Positions 20,926 to 30,737 of a stretch of 64,000 nt of DNA are shown here, one piece after another (the stretch's first letter is position 1; each line of letters starts with the position of its first letter). This DNA comes from Streptococcus sciuri. Lineage in GTDB: Bacteria; Bacillota; Bacilli; Lactobacillales; Streptococcaceae. A model generated the notes under the pieces. It worked only from the letters and a program-made list of their open reading frames with translations, had not been told where the DNA came from and ran no database searches. The DNA is taken from positions 61,453-125,452 of the forward strand of contig NZ_JANUXX010000007.1 in assembly GCF_024814375.1 (NCBI RefSeq). The letters are read 5' to 3'. A program made the position numbers and the translations under genes.

Positions 20926-20993
20926 ACAATTTAACCTTTATCTTTCTTTGAGCTTTTAAGTATTTTTTCTACTGCGTTATGTTGCAATACTTC

Positions 20994-21419
20994 TTACAAC
21001 GTTTTTTCCAATGTAGTGATATTGAGAGACAAAGAAATATTATTTTGTTTAAACCTTTTTAATTCCTTATTCGCTGCTTTCTTATAATTCATGAAAGCAA
21101 GTCTCAACTTAGATATTTCTTGTCCTAAATGGCGTTCAAACTGGGCATTAAGGTCACCCCAAACCTTTTTGACAGAACTCTCTAAATCCTTTGTTTTATC
21201 AATTTCTTTAGATAGTTCAACAAATTTAGCAACTTCCTCCTTTGTAAAGACAAAGTAAGTTTGTACACTACGCCGACTCACTCTATGTGTTTCTTTTGGA
21301 AACTCATAGCCAGATAACTCCTCAATCTTTAAGTGCCACTTTTTAATAGTGCTGATTGATTTATCTGTTAATTTTTCTATATCTTTGCATCCAATTATTA
21401 GTACCTCCTTTAATGACAT
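20994..21419 (-). CDS. Orphan MerR-like helix-turn-helix protein with coiled coil
   Basis: A 141-residue protein I cannot assign. The N-terminal 60 residues look like a winged-helix/MerR-type DNA-binding unit (KDIEKLTDKSISTIKKWHLK, then YVxF-type TKEEVAKFVELSKEI), and the rest is a charged helix likely to form a coiled coil. Similar small proteins accompany plasmid replication or integrative elements. It is AT-rich, next to the decayed region at 21420-22708, and may be what is left of a mobile segment. Confidence 0.6.
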   Translation of the reverse strand: MSLKEVLIIGCKDIEKLTDKSISTIKKWHLKIEELSGYEFPKETHRVSRRSVQTYFVFTKEEVAKFVELSKEIDKTKDLESSVKKVWGDLNAQFERHLGQEISKLRLAFMNYKKAANKELKRFKQNNISLSLNITTLEKTL

Positions 21420-21513
21420 AGTCTAATATGTTAAAATTAAGCCTGATACATTTGTATTATTTGCCAACAATAAACTATATTTTATATTATTTTTTAAAAT
21501 TGAAAGGATAAAA

Positions 21514-21951
21514 ATGACAGAGACAAAGACCCTATTTTCTAAGTGTTTAAACAATAGCATTTAAAACACAGCTATACACAATCTAAAATTGCACAAAAAC
21601 TTAGTACTATACAAGGTGCATACCCAAAACAGGAAAGTGGCCAAAGAGAACCTAGCTTTTATCATTTATTTCAACTTACATCTTTATTCCATACTACAAC
21701 AAGTTGCTTGTTAGGCAAAATAGATGATGATATTCAAAATTTTTCTTCTAAAAAGATGAAATATCCAAATAAGAAATCTCATTTTGGATGTTATCATAAT
21801 AGCAGATATAAATAGCACCTCGGTAGAGCAAATTATAAAAGAAAACTCCAAAGATGAATTTGAATACGAAGCATTTAAACAAATATATCAAGATACTATA
21901 GATAAATTGAAAAATTCCTATAATAATTCAGGAACAACTAATACAAAATAA
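21514..21951 (+). pseudogene. XRE-family transcriptional regulator, frameshifted twice
   Basis: Starts at an ATG at 21514 after GAAAGGA. The first frame gives MTETKTLFSKCLNN and stops at 21562. A different frame gives HLKHSYTQSKIAQKLSTIQG then AYPKQESGQREPSFYHLFQL, ending TTSCLLGK, which is a typical Cro/C1-type helix-turn-helix. A third segment, back in the first frame, gives an acidic helical tail from about LDVIIIADINS to SGTTNTK with a stop at 21949-21951. Two opposite frameshifts thus break one gene. Confidence 0.72.
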
Positions 21952-22708
21952 TTTTACTTTATTGTTACTGCATAATCAAGAGCTTTATTTACCTAACATG
22001 CAAACTTTGCCTAATTTTTAACTAATCATAAATAAAAGCGAACAAATTAGCATCCTATTTACTTTACCCAAAATGGCGTTAAATGGACAAGCTTATTTTC
22101 TAAAAATCTCAGATAACATGTAAGCATTTATTCAACAATAATGATACCATTTATCAAAAGTTTTGACATTTTCTTAATCATTGAATTTTCTTCTAGTTTT
22201 TATTTATTATATTAATGAATAAAACGACTGGAAATTGTTGTTAGGAAAGTGAAAATCATTTTATTAAGTAACTGTGTGCGTACCATTAGCTATAACTCAT
22301 ATTTTCTGTTAACCAGGGAAATGCTCAACCATTACATCTATTCTTCATTGAATAAAACCAATAAGCAACTTGCCTCTCAGCTCGCTATAAATTGTTTTAT
22401 TCTTAGATTTTTGAATGATTATTTAATTAATGAGATAAAAACATTATGAGGTGATAGATTAAACTTTTATGAACAGACCATTTTTCTCTATGTAGCTGAC
22501 TACTTTGAATTTAAGCAACGATTAGATAGTGGAATTGGAAAAATGAAATGATTTCCTACCATTTAACGTTATACAAATCAAAGGCGTTTCAATAAAAATA
22601 CATCAGTCCTAACAATCTCACTCTTAATGCTATTACTGCAAACCATCTTGTCAAACAATGCAACTTTTAGTAAAATGAAATCACATTAACTACACACAAG
22701 GAGATATC
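21952..22708. other. AT-rich gene-poor stretch with eroded coding remnants
   Basis: No intact gene is supported here. A 66-codon plus frame at 22249-22449 and a short frame near 22467-22551 (FYEQTIFLYVADYFEF) may be coding debris, but they match nothing I recognise and lack good ribosome sites. The GGAGAT before 22709 belongs to the following gene. Confidence 0.5.
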
Positions 22709-23848
22709 ATGCCTGATATTGTTGCTAAACGTGTCTCAAACTATGAGTTGTTCTATGATTTGGTCTTTGTTTTTGCAACTAGTCGCTTAACAACCTTACT
22801 ACATCAAGAACATCTAACCTTTGGAATATTTCTCAATTTTATCATCACAAGTATCCTAGTCTTTTTTATTTGGTTAGGACAGACTTTCTACCTCAATAAG
22901 TACGGGGAGAGAGACCGACTTGACATCTATACAAATATCGTCGCTATGTTTAGTATTGGAAATTTTGCCCTGAATATCGGTAAACTCGATTACAGCTCCA
23001 CAGATGTGCTAGTCTATAATGGTCTGTTAATACTATCTTATGCTCTCATCGTCTATCAATACTACATGCGAGGAAAGCAAAACGGTTTCACACAAGATAT
23101 TAGAGTTAACATTCTAACTTTTCTTGGTTCTATGATTGGCTTTGCACTTCTAACTGGTGTATGGTTTATCCTCAAAAATATAGCTGATGCTAGACTTATA
23201 TACTTTATTGGTCAGTATTTCTATGCTGTTTGGCTTTTGCCTATTGTCTTTCCATTTTTCTTTTACAAGTATTTTGACGAAACCTTAATCAATTTTCCAC
23301 ATTTGGTAGAGCGATGCCAATTAATTACTATTATCAGTTTTGGAGAAACCGTGCTGGGCATCATTCAGACCTATCCACTAACGGATTACCCTATTGTTGG
23401 CTTTGCTTTCTTTATCGGTATGTCTATGATGTTTATCACCTACATCTTACAAACTCATCTCAATATTAACCACCATCAAGTAACTCGCGCACGTGGGCTT
23501 GTAGCATCACACATACTACTTATCATTGGAGTTAATCTTATGACAGTCAGCATAGAGTTTTTTGCCAATCCACATCATGTAGAGACTGGAATTATCCTTT
23601 TCTTAACAGCTCTTAGCATCTACTATATTGGTCTTATCTCAACGTCTATTTATAATCACAAAACCTACCTAATACGTCAACATAGCCTTTTTGAATATAT
23701 AGTCTGGCTATTGATTTTTGGGATTATTTTCTATATTGTACATCATAATCTCATCTATCTCAGCCTTACTTATGCCATTTTTGGCTATAGTATGGTACGT
23801 GTCGGATCATCACAGCGCAGACGATCTAGAGAAATTGCAAATCATTAG
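22709..23848 (+). CDS. Low-temperature-requirement A (LtrA) family membrane protein
   Basis: A 379-residue polytopic membrane protein with about ten hydrophobic segments. The N-terminal motif NYELFYDLVFVFATSRL is the hallmark of the LtrA family, and ISFGETVLGI is the second conserved block. The family was named for low-temperature growth in Listeria; the molecular function is unknown. Start supported by AAGGAGAT 6 bases upstream. Stands alone after the decayed region and ends at a strong bidirectional terminator. Confidence 0.9.
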   Translation: MPDIVAKRVSNYELFYDLVFVFATSRLTTLLHQEHLTFGIFLNFIITSILVFFIWLGQTFYLNKYGERDRLDIYTNIVAMFSIGNFALNIGKLDYSSTDVLVYNGLLILSYALIVYQYYMRGKQNGFTQDIRVNILTFLGSMIGFALLTGVWFILKNIADARLIYFIGQYFYAVWLLPIVFPFFFYKYFDETLINFPHLVERCQLITIISFGETVLGIIQTYPLTDYPIVGFAFFIGMSMMFITYILQTHLNINHHQVTRARGLVASHILLIIGVNLMTVSIEFFANPHHVETGIILFLTALSIYYIGLISTSIYNHKTYLIRQHSLFEYIVWLLIFGIIFYIVHHNLIYLSLTYAIFGYSMVRVGSSQRRRSREIANH

Positions 23849-23853
23849 GCTGA

Positions 23854-23881
23854 AAAAAAAGCGACGAATGTCGCTTTTTTT
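23854..23881. terminator. Bidirectional terminator between ltrA-like gene and copZ
   Basis: Stem AAAAAAAGCGAC / GTCGCTTTTTTT with GAAT loop. It lies 6 bases after the plus-strand LtrA stop and overlaps the stop region of the converging minus-strand copZ. Confidence 0.88.
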
Positions 23882-24083
23882 ATTTCTCATCACCCAACTT
23901 ATACTTGGTATCTCTAAGAGCACGCTTTAAAGAAAACTTAAAAGGTTTTCCTGTTACAGTGACTAGTTCTTTTTTTAAGTCAACATCAACGTTTTCAACG
24001 CCACGAACAGCGCTTAATTTTGCTGCTACAGTATTTGCGCATCCTGCACATTTCATGCCGAACACTTGATATGTTTTTTTCAT
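23880..24083 (-). CDS. copZ: Copper chaperone CopZ (heavy-metal-associated domain)
   Basis: A 67-residue single HMA domain with the metal-binding motif GMKCAGC at residues 9-15. Delivers Cu(I) to the CopA ATPase and the CopY repressor in streptococci and enterococci. Last gene of the cop operon here, 31 bases after the cation-efflux gene rather than directly after copA. The C-terminal half is unusually basic (FKFSLKRALRDTKYKL). Confidence 0.9.
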   Translation of the reverse strand: MKKTYQVFGMKCAGCANTVAAKLSAVRGVENVDVDLKKELVTVTGKPFKFSLKRALRDTKYKLGDEK

Positions 24084-24114
24084 AAAAACCTTCTTTCTGT
24101 CAATCTAGCATTAT

Positions 24115-24981
24115 CTAAAATTTATGGATGCAATGGTGGTGGTGTTCAAAAGAACTACGATCACACTCGATTGCCGACTCGATAATATTGTGTGCTTGGA
24201 AAATATGATGAATCTGGTCACGTACCAAGTCCCTATCAGCGCTTTTTTCGCATTCAATATGCACCATAGCAATATGACGTCTACCATCGATGGACCAGAC
24301 ATTGAGTTGATTGATACTCTTTAAGCCATCAATGGTCAGCATTTCTCTTTTTAATGGCTCAATAGCTAGACTAGCTGGGCGCTTTTCCAAAAAAATTTGA
24401 AGATTAGAGATAAACTTAGGTAAGGCTTTGTATAAGATAAACACTGCAATGATAAGTGATAATAAAGGATCAAGGAAATACCAATCTGTAAAGCGTAAGA
24501 TAACAGATACGCCAATTATAGCCAACCAACCTAACGTATCCTCTAGGAAATGCAAGCTTAGGATAGACTCTTGCTCAGAGTGCGTGCCATCTAAAACACG
24601 ACTGGCCAGCACATTAACGACAACTGCTACAATACCTAAAAAGAACATGCCATTATAATTGATCGGTTGAGGATCAAGCAATTTGCTAACATTTTCAATC
24701 AAGACAAAAAGAGAACCTACAATAAGAATGACAGACGTTAGCATAGCTCCTAAAAGGCTAAATCGTAGGTAACCGAGGGTATAATTTCCGTCACTTTCTC
24801 GCTTTGAAAAACGTTCAAAATAATAGGATAAGCCAATCGCCAAAGCATCACCCAAATCGTGCACAGAATCTGCTACAATGGCACTGGAATTAAAGAGTGT
24901 TCCAAAAAGCAGTTCGACAACAGCAAAACCTAAATTGGCAATAAAAGCGACGAATATAGAACGACTAGAGTTTTTCTCCAT
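24115..24981 (-). CDS. Cation diffusion facilitator (CDF) metal efflux protein
   Basis: A 288-residue CDF transporter with six membrane segments and a C-terminal cytoplasmic domain. The transport-site motif is visible as ADSVHDLGDA (HxxxD) in helix 2, and the second metal-site pair as HFLEDTLGW in helix 5. The tail ends in a His-rich FEHHHHCIHKF. Family members export Zn, Co, Mn or Fe. It lies between copA and copZ (10 bases after copA), so it is probably induced by copper with them. The specific metal is not determinable from motifs. Confidence 0.92.
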   Translation of the reverse strand: MEKNSSRSIFVAFIANLGFAVVELLFGTLFNSSAIVADSVHDLGDALAIGLSYYFERFSKRESDGNYTLGYLRFSLLGAMLTSVILIVGSLFVLIENVSKLLDPQPINYNGMFFLGIVAVVVNVLASRVLDGTHSEQESILSLHFLEDTLGWLAIIGVSVILRFTDWYFLDPLLSLIIAVFILYKALPKFISNLQIFLEKRPASLAIEPLKREMLTIDGLKSINQLNVWSIDGRRHIAMVHIECEKSADRDLVRDQIHHIFQAHNIIESAIECDRSSFEHHHHCIHKF

Positions 24982-24991
24982 AATAGCTCCT

Positions 24992-27226
24992 TTATAATCT
25001 CATTACTTTTAGACGTAGCGCATTTAAGATAACAGACACAGAGCTACATCCCATAGCTACTCCTGCTAACATTGGATTGAGTAATGGCCCGCCAAACAAA
25101 TAAAGTACACCCATAGCTACTGGAATCGAAAGAACGTTATAGATAAATGCCCAAAAAAGATTTTCTTTAATTATTTTAATCGTCAAGCGACTAATTGTCA
25201 AACTTTTGACCACATCAGCTAGCTCAGGTTTCATCAAAATAATATCTGCTGTCTCAATAGCAATATCAGTCCCAGAGCCTATAGCAATACCAACATCACT
25301 ACTTGCCAAAGCAGGTGCATCGTTGATGCCATCTCCGACCATAGCTACTCTATGTCCTTTTGCTTGCAACTCAAGTATAGCTTTTGCCTTTTGGTCAGGA
25401 AGAACATCGCTAATGACTTGCTCAATGCCCACTTGTTTAGCAATAGCTTTCGCAGTCTGGCTGTTATCACCTGTTAGCATAACAACATTAACTCCTAGAT
25501 TGTGAAGTGTCTTGATAGTCTCCTCACTATCTGCTTTTATTTGGTCAGCTAGGGTAATAATACCAATAAGTCTGCTATTTTGTCCAACATAGATAGGTGT
25601 TTGACCAAGTTCAGCCACTGAACGGACAACATCGTAAGCTAGTGATACATCAATCTTTTTCGCTACCATGAGCTTGGCATTCCCAACATAGAGCGTGTGT
25701 CCAGAAACCTCTGCTTGCAGACCAAGACCTGTTAAGGACTTGAAGCTGTCGACAGAGTAAAGAGACAAACCTTTTTCAAAAGTTTTTTCTACAATTGCTT
25801 GACCTAAGGGATGTTCTGAAAGTTTCTCAATAGAAGCCACCTGACTGAGCAACTCATCCTCTGATACACCAAAGGTAGTAATGCTAACAACTATCGGTTT
25901 CCCTTGAGTTATTGTTCCTGTCTTATCAAAAACAACAGTATCAACGTGGTGAGCATTTTCAAGTATATCGCCACGTTTAAAGAGAATACCATTTTCAGCA
26001 GCGCACCCAGTACCAACCATGATTGCCGTTGGCGTCGCAAGTCCTAGCGCACAGGGGCAAGCAATGACTAATATAGCAATGGCAACCTGAAAAGAAAAGA
26101 CAAAACTTTCATTCATAACAAAGTACCAAAAGACACCTGTCACAAGTGCAATTACGATTACAATCGGCACAAAAACACCTGATACACGATCGGCAATCTT
26201 AGCAATAGGTGCTTTAGTTTGTTGAGCATCTTCAATCAATTTGATGATATGAGAAAGAAGCGTTTCATCACCAACTTTTTCAGCACAGACTTTAAGTACT
26301 CCTTGTCCATTGATAGAAGCACTGTAAACGTGACTGTTCACAGCTTTTTCAACAGGGATAGCCTCGCCAGTCAGCATAGACTCATCAACTGCAGAGTCAC
26401 CTGAAATCACAACACCATCAACAGGTATCTTTTCACCTGGTCTGATAAGGACAGTGTCCCCCACCACTACTTGATCAATTGAAACAGATTGTTCCCTACC
26501 ATGACGTATAACCATCGCTTTCTTAGCCGATAAAGTCAATAGTTTGTTGATAGTATCCGACGTACGTCCTTTTGATAACAATTCAAAATATTTTCCAAGA
26601 GTTATTAGTGTCAAAATAACTGCTACAGACTCAAAGTAGAGATTATGTACGTACTGTGTATAACCAAATCCAATATGATATAAGCTATAAAGACTGTAAA
26701 GAAAAGCTGCGAGCGTTGCTATCGCTACCAAAGAGTCCATATTAGGATGCCCTTTAAAAAGTGACCGAAGCCCATTGTTATAAAAACGACGTTCAAAATA
26801 CATGACAGGCAAGGTCAAAAGCAATTGCGCTATCGCAAAATGCATCGGTGCATGGTGGGGAGATAGAAGACTTGGCAACCAAAATCCCAGCATACTTCCC
26901 ATAGCAATATAACAAAGAGGAAGCGCAAAGATAACGGATAAGATAAATTGACGCCACACATTACTAATAGCCTCGCTTTGACGCTTAACCTGTGTGTTAT
27001 TTATCATTGGTTCAAAGAGAGTTGCTGCATATCCTGCATCTGAAACTACCTTTTTAATAGCCTCTGCTGTTTCTTCACCTTCATAATCAACAGTCATTTT
27101 TTCTGTAGCGAGATTAACAACAGCATTCTCAACCTTACTTAGTTTCTTAACTGTCTTTTCTATCGTCAGCGCACAAGAAGCACAAGTCATTCCCTCAATC
27201 AAAAATACATCTTTTTTTTCAGCCAT
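24992..27226 (-). CDS. copA: Copper-exporting P1B-type ATPase
   Basis: A 744-residue heavy-metal ATPase. Order: one N-terminal HMA domain (GMTCASC at about 13-19), membrane helices, actuator loop ([10 protein letters not shown]), intramembrane ACPCALG ion site, phosphorylation motif [15 protein letters not shown], and [10 protein letters not shown] hinge. The CPC site and following helices fit Cu(I) export. It follows copY by 10 bases and is controlled by it. Confidence 0.96.
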   Translation of the reverse strand: MAEKKDVFLIEGMTCASCALTIEKTVKKLSKVENAVVNLATEKMTVDYEGEETAEAIKKVVSDAGYAATLFEPMINNTQVKRQSEAISNVWRQFILSVIFALPLCYIAMGSMLGFWLPSLLSPHHAPMHFAIAQLLLTLPVMYFERRFYNNGLRSLFKGHPNMDSLVAIATLAAFLYSLYSLYHIGFGYTQYVHNLYFESVAVILTLITLGKYFELLSKGRTSDTINKLLTLSAKKAMVIRHGREQSVSIDQVVVGDTVLIRPGEKIPVDGVVISGDSAVDESMLTGEAIPVEKAVNSHVYSASINGQGVLKVCAEKVGDETLLSHIIKLIEDAQQTKAPIAKIADRVSGVFVPIVIVIALVTGVFWYFVMNESFVFSFQVAIAILVIACPCALGLATPTAIMVGTGCAAENGILFKRGDILENAHHVDTVVFDKTGTITQGKPIVVSITTFGVSEDELLSQVASIEKLSEHPLGQAIVEKTFEKGLSLYSVDSFKSLTGLGLQAEVSGHTLYVGNAKLMVAKKIDVSLAYDVVRSVAELGQTPIYVGQNSRLIGIITLADQIKADSEETIKTLHNLGVNVVMLTGDNSQTAKAIAKQVGIEQVISDVLPDQKAKAILELQAKGHRVAMVGDGINDAPALASSDVGIAIGSGTDIAIETADIILMKPELADVVKSLTISRLTIKIIKENLFWAFIYNVLSIPVAMGVLYLFGGPLLNPMLAGVAMGCSSVSVILNALRLKVMRL

Positions 27227-27236
27227 GCGATGCCTC

Positions 27237-27665
27237 TTATTTTAAATATTCTTGACAAGTGCATTGACCAGGAAGACAGGTACAAGCCACCTCATCAACT
27301 GCAGTTTTTTTCTTATCTTTTAGAAACATCTGCAACTGCTCTATATCTTCAAATGTCATATCAGTTCTTGTGAGAATATATCGGATAATATCCAAATGTT
27401 TTGTCGGACAAAGCTTATCAAAAAGATCATCTATCTGATAAAAAATAGCTTCTCGCTCAGAAATCTTAGCAGAATAGACAAAACCTTTACCAACTTTTTC
27501 TGTCGTAAGATAGCCCTTATTCACTAATCGCTTTAGAAGTGTCTTAATCGTAGAGGAAGTCCACTGTAATTTTTGACTTAAAATAGTAAAAACAGTTGTA
27601 CTTGTGACACGTTCTTGTGTCCAAACAACTCGCATAACATCCCATTCAGCATTTGATATAACCAT
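27237..27665 (-). CDS. copY: Copper-responsive repressor CopY
   Basis: A 142-residue BlaI/MecI-type winged-helix repressor with a C-terminal Cys hook [10 protein letters not shown] (CxCx4CxC). In this family Zn(II) at the hook keeps the repressor on DNA; Cu(I) from CopZ releases it. First gene of the operon, directly behind two cop boxes. All four hook cysteines are present, so it should be functional. Confidence 0.95.
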   Translation of the reverse strand: MVISNAEWDVMRVVWTQERVTSTTVFTILSQKLQWTSSTIKTLLKRLVNKGYLTTEKVGKGFVYSAKISEREAIFYQIDDLFDKLCPTKHLDIIRYILTRTDMTFEDIEQLQMFLKDKKKTAVDEVACTCLPGQCTCQEYLK

Positions 27666-27682
27666 TCAAGACTCCTTTTGTT

Positions 27683-27726
27683 TACATTTGTAAATGTATT
27701 ATAAACTATTTGTTTACATTTGTCGA
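27683..27726 (-). promoter_or_regulatory. cop operon promoter with two CopY operators
   Basis: Two cop boxes: TACATTTGTA at 27683-27692 and TACATTTGTC at 27715-27724 (consensus TACAnnTGTA, the second with one change). Minus-strand -10 TATAAT at 27698-27703 and -35 TCGACA at 27721-27726, 17 bases apart. The operators therefore overlap the -35 and the region just after the -10, ideal for repression. Confidence 0.88.
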
Positions 27727-27871
27727 CGATTATAGCTTAAAATGAAAGAGATTCTATTTACTTCTAACTTTAATTTTATCTGTTTGATTATTTTTTAGCT
27801 TGCAAAGAATTTAATCTTAATAATATACAGCTTAATGAGACTCTCCTTTTCTTTAGCACAAATTAAAAAGT

Positions 27872-27903
27872 AATGAATAGATGCTATCAAAAATCTATTC
27901 ATT
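27872..27903 (-). terminator. Terminator of the oligopeptide transporter operon
   Basis: Perfect 11-bp stem AATGAATAGAT / ATCTATTCATT with a 10-base loop, followed on the minus strand by ACTTTTTAA. It lies 21 bases after the last permease gene. Confidence 0.75.
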
Positions 27904-27923
27904 ACTAGTGTTAATGTATATTA

Positions 27924-28817
27924 TTATCCAAGACGTTGTTTTGCATCAGCTACACGTTGAAAAGCTTGTCCAACATAGTTGATGCTTAGTATCATCACAA
28001 GGATAAAAATAGTCGCTGGAAGCCAAATCCAAGCTTTGTTTTGTAAAACATCTTGATTACGAGCGTAAGCAATCAAGGTTCCTAGACTCGGTGATGTCGT
28101 TGGTAAACCAAAACCAAGATAAGTCAAAGAGGTTTCAATACCAATATTACCAGCAAAATTCAAGGTCAAATTGACAATGACAAGCGAGCTGATATTCGGT
28201 AAAATCTCACGTAACATGATGACAATATCTCTGGTACCTAATGTTTTAGAAGCGCTAACATAGTCAAGACTAGCCTCTGATAGAACACGAGTCCTAAAAA
28301 GCCTTGCCTTTCCTGTCCAATAAAAAGCGCTCATGATAAATATAAAATGATAAATGGTATAAGACTTGATAACGGTCACAAATACAATGATTAGCAATAA
28401 GACCGGCAAAATCATAATAAAATCAACAATACGCATCAGAATACCATCGATACGACCACCGTAATATCCTGAAATAAGACCGATAAATATCCCAATGATA
28501 CTTGTGATAATCGTAATAGAAAAGCCAATCAAAATAGAATTTCTAGCACCAATAATTAATTGTCCAAGGACGTCACGTCCATAAGAGTCTGTTCCCAAAA
28601 GGTGTCCCTCATAACCCGGTGGTAGATTTTTAGAAATGATATTAACACTCATCACTTGATCTTGATTCATAAAAAGTGAACCAATAAAAACAAATGCCAA
28701 AATCAAAATGAGAAAAATCAGAGATGCTAAGGCTATCTTATCTTTCAAAAATTCGCGACTAATAACGCTAAATCCAGTTGGATTGAGAGTTACGGCTTGT
28801 GTATTTTTCTTACTCAA
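27924..28817 (-). CDS. Peptide ABC transporter permease (OppC type)
   Basis: A 297-residue membrane permease with six helices. The N-terminal extension before the first helix and GTDSYGRDVLGQLIIGAR are typical of OppC/DppC proteins; the ATPase-contact EAA loop is visible as YVSASKTLGTRDIVIMLREI. It follows the OppB-type gene by 15 bases and closes the operon. With the other four genes it imports short peptides. Confidence 0.93.
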   Translation of the reverse strand: MSKKNTQAVTLNPTGFSVISREFLKDKIALASLIFLILILAFVFIGSLFMNQDQVMSVNIISKNLPPGYEGHLLGTDSYGRDVLGQLIIGARNSILIGFSITIITSIIGIFIGLISGYYGGRIDGILMRIVDFIMILPVLLLIIVFVTVIKSYTIYHFIFIMSAFYWTGKARLFRTRVLSEASLDYVSASKTLGTRDIVIMLREILPNISSLVIVNLTLNFAGNIGIETSLTYLGFGLPTTSPSLGTLIAYARNQDVLQNKAWIWLPATIFILVMILSINYVGQAFQRVADAKQRLG

Positions 28818-28832
28818 AAGAGAACCCCCTTT

Positions 28833-29792
28833 CTATTTAATCCTAATACGAGGATCGACAATACTCATAATGATGTCTGATAAGAGTGTCCCTAGCAGTG
28901 TCGCTAGACCAAACATCAATAATAGGGCTAAAATAACAGCATAATCACGTTGAGAGATGGAGGTCAAAAAGAGTTGACCAATCCCAGGATAGGTGAAAAT
29001 ACTTTCAATAAATACTGAACCACCAATCAAACCTGTCAATTCATAACCAAAAAATGCAGCAATAGGAAGTAATGAGTTTCTAAAAATATGGCGATTGTAA
29101 ACGATGCGCTCTGGTACACCTTTTGCCCTAGCTGTACGGACATAATCCTGTGATTTAGCATCAATAATACCTGTCCTTAAGTATTGAATAATTCCTGTCG
29201 TTGATAAAATTGCTAGAGTCAAGGCTGGTAAAATCATATGATAGAGTCGACTAAAAAGAACACTGATACCAGCTACCCCTGCTTCTACAGAACCTCTTGT
29301 TGGAAACCAGCCTAAAACATATCCGAATAACCACAAAAGCAAAATAGCAAAGACAAAAGTTGGCGTAGAAAAGGTCAAAAAGTTATAGATAGTGATTAAC
29401 TTATCAGCCAGTGAGTTTTGATAGCGTCCTGCTATCATCCCAAGTGGCAAAGCGATTAGATAGGTTATAATCAAAGTCAACAAAGATAACCAAACTGTGT
29501 TATTTAACCTCTGACCGATAACTGTTAAAACCGGTTGTTTGAATGTGATACTCTGTCCAAAATCACCCTGCAAGATATTTCCAACCCACTTAAAATACTG
29601 GATATATACAGGATCATAATACCCTGCTTTTATTCGCAGTTGTTGAACGATTTCTGGACTAATTTTTGGGTCATTCTCTAGTGCTGTATAAGCATCACCT
29701 GGCATCATTTTTGAGATAAAGAAAGCGATAATACTAAGGATAATCAATTGAGGAATCATTAGCAGGAAACGCCTTAAAATTGTTTTCCACAT
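28833..29792 (-). CDS. Peptide ABC transporter permease (OppB type)
   Basis: A 319-residue permease of the OppB/DppB type. It begins with the usual short helix (RRFLLMIPQLIILSIIAFF), has a long extracellular loop after helix 1 and the contact loop QDYVRTARAKGVPERIVYNR. It lies 1 base after the OppF-type ATPase and 15 bases before the OppC-type gene. No defects seen. Confidence 0.93.
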   Translation of the reverse strand: MWKTILRRFLLMIPQLIILSIIAFFISKMMPGDAYTALENDPKISPEIVQQLRIKAGYYDPVYIQYFKWVGNILQGDFGQSITFKQPVLTVIGQRLNNTVWLSLLTLIITYLIALPLGMIAGRYQNSLADKLITIYNFLTFSTPTFVFAILLLWLFGYVLGWFPTRGSVEAGVAGISVLFSRLYHMILPALTLAILSTTGIIQYLRTGIIDAKSQDYVRTARAKGVPERIVYNRHIFRNSLLPIAAFFGYELTGLIGGSVFIESIFTYPGIGQLFLTSISQRDYAVILALLLMFGLATLLGTLLSDIIMSIVDPRIRIK

Positions 29793-29793
29793 A

Positions 29794-30735
29794 TTAACGA
29801 CCTCCTTTGCTATTTAGAGCAACCTTATGACTTGAAGTGATATTCTGAAGATCAAACACTCTTCCAGAAGCATCAAAATACTGCGCTTGATGTTCTCTGA
29901 ATTCTTTTTCTGTTGCTCTTCTTTTAGCTTTGTTTGCATCACGATTAGCAGGATTAAGCGTGGGAACAGCAGACAAGAGTCGCTTGGTGTAAATATGGCG
30001 AGGATTATTATATATTTCAGACTTTTTGCCCGTTTCAACAAAACGTCCTCGATACATAATATAAAGTTCATCGCACATATGGCGAACAACACCTAAATCG
30101 TGTGAAATAAAGAGATAGCTCACATTGTATTTTTCTTGGATGTGTTTCATATAGTTGAGGATCTGCGCTTGTACCGATAAGTCCAAAGCTGAAACTGGTT
30201 CATCTGCTATGATGAGGCGAGGATTACTAGCTAGAGCTCGTGCAACACCGATACGCTGACGTTGCCCTCCTGAAAATTCATGAGGGTATTTATAAAGTGT
30301 TTCTTCTCCAAGACCAATTGTATCTAATAGTGTAAGGACTTTTTGACGTTCTTCACCTGCTGACAAGCGTTCAAAATTACGAATTGGTTCGGCAATAATA
30401 TCCAAAATGCGCTTTTTAGGATTAAAACTAGAAAGCGAATCTTGAAAAATCATTTGCACATTTTTCCCAAAATGCTCCTTGTTTCGACGTTGTTTATTGG
30501 TGATATCTTTCCCCTCATAAAAGATTTTGCCAGAAGTTGCTTTTTCAAGACCGATGATTGTTTTTCCAATAGTGGATTTACCTGAACCTGACTCTCCTAC
30601 TAAGCCATACGTTTTACCAGTCTCTATGTGCAAATCAACACCATCAACAGCGTAAACGTAATCTGTCACTCGATTAAAAAAGCCACTGCGAATCGGATAA
30701 TGAACCTTTAAGTCTTTTACTTCAATAAATCCCAT
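29794..30735 (-). CDS. Peptide ABC transporter ATPase (OppF type)
   Basis: A 313-residue ATPase: Walker A GESGSGKST (about residue 48), Q-loop MIFQDSLSSFNP, signature FSGGQRQRIG, Walker B LIIADEP, H-loop FISHDLG. The C-terminal extension with the oligopeptide-transporter block (HPYT-like RHIYTKRLLSAVP) marks the OppD/F subfamily. It follows the OppD-type gene by 2 bases. Confidence 0.93.
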   Translation of the reverse strand: MGFIEVKDLKVHYPIRSGFFNRVTDYVYAVDGVDLHIETGKTYGLVGESGSGKSTIGKTIIGLEKATSGKIFYEGKDITNKQRRNKEHFGKNVQMIFQDSLSSFNPKKRILDIIAEPIRNFERLSAGEERQKVLTLLDTIGLGEETLYKYPHEFSGGQRQRIGVARALASNPRLIIADEPVSALDLSVQAQILNYMKHIQEKYNVSYLFISHDLGVVRHMCDELYIMYRGRFVETGKKSEIYNNPRHIYTKRLLSAVPTLNPANRDANKAKRRATEKEFREHQAQYFDASGRVFDLQNITSSHKVALNSKGGR

Positions 30736-30737
30736 AG

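Noticed and set aside
22249..22449. 66-codon plus-strand open frame
   Set aside because: No usable ribosome site, no recognisable motif, lies in decayed AT-rich DNA.
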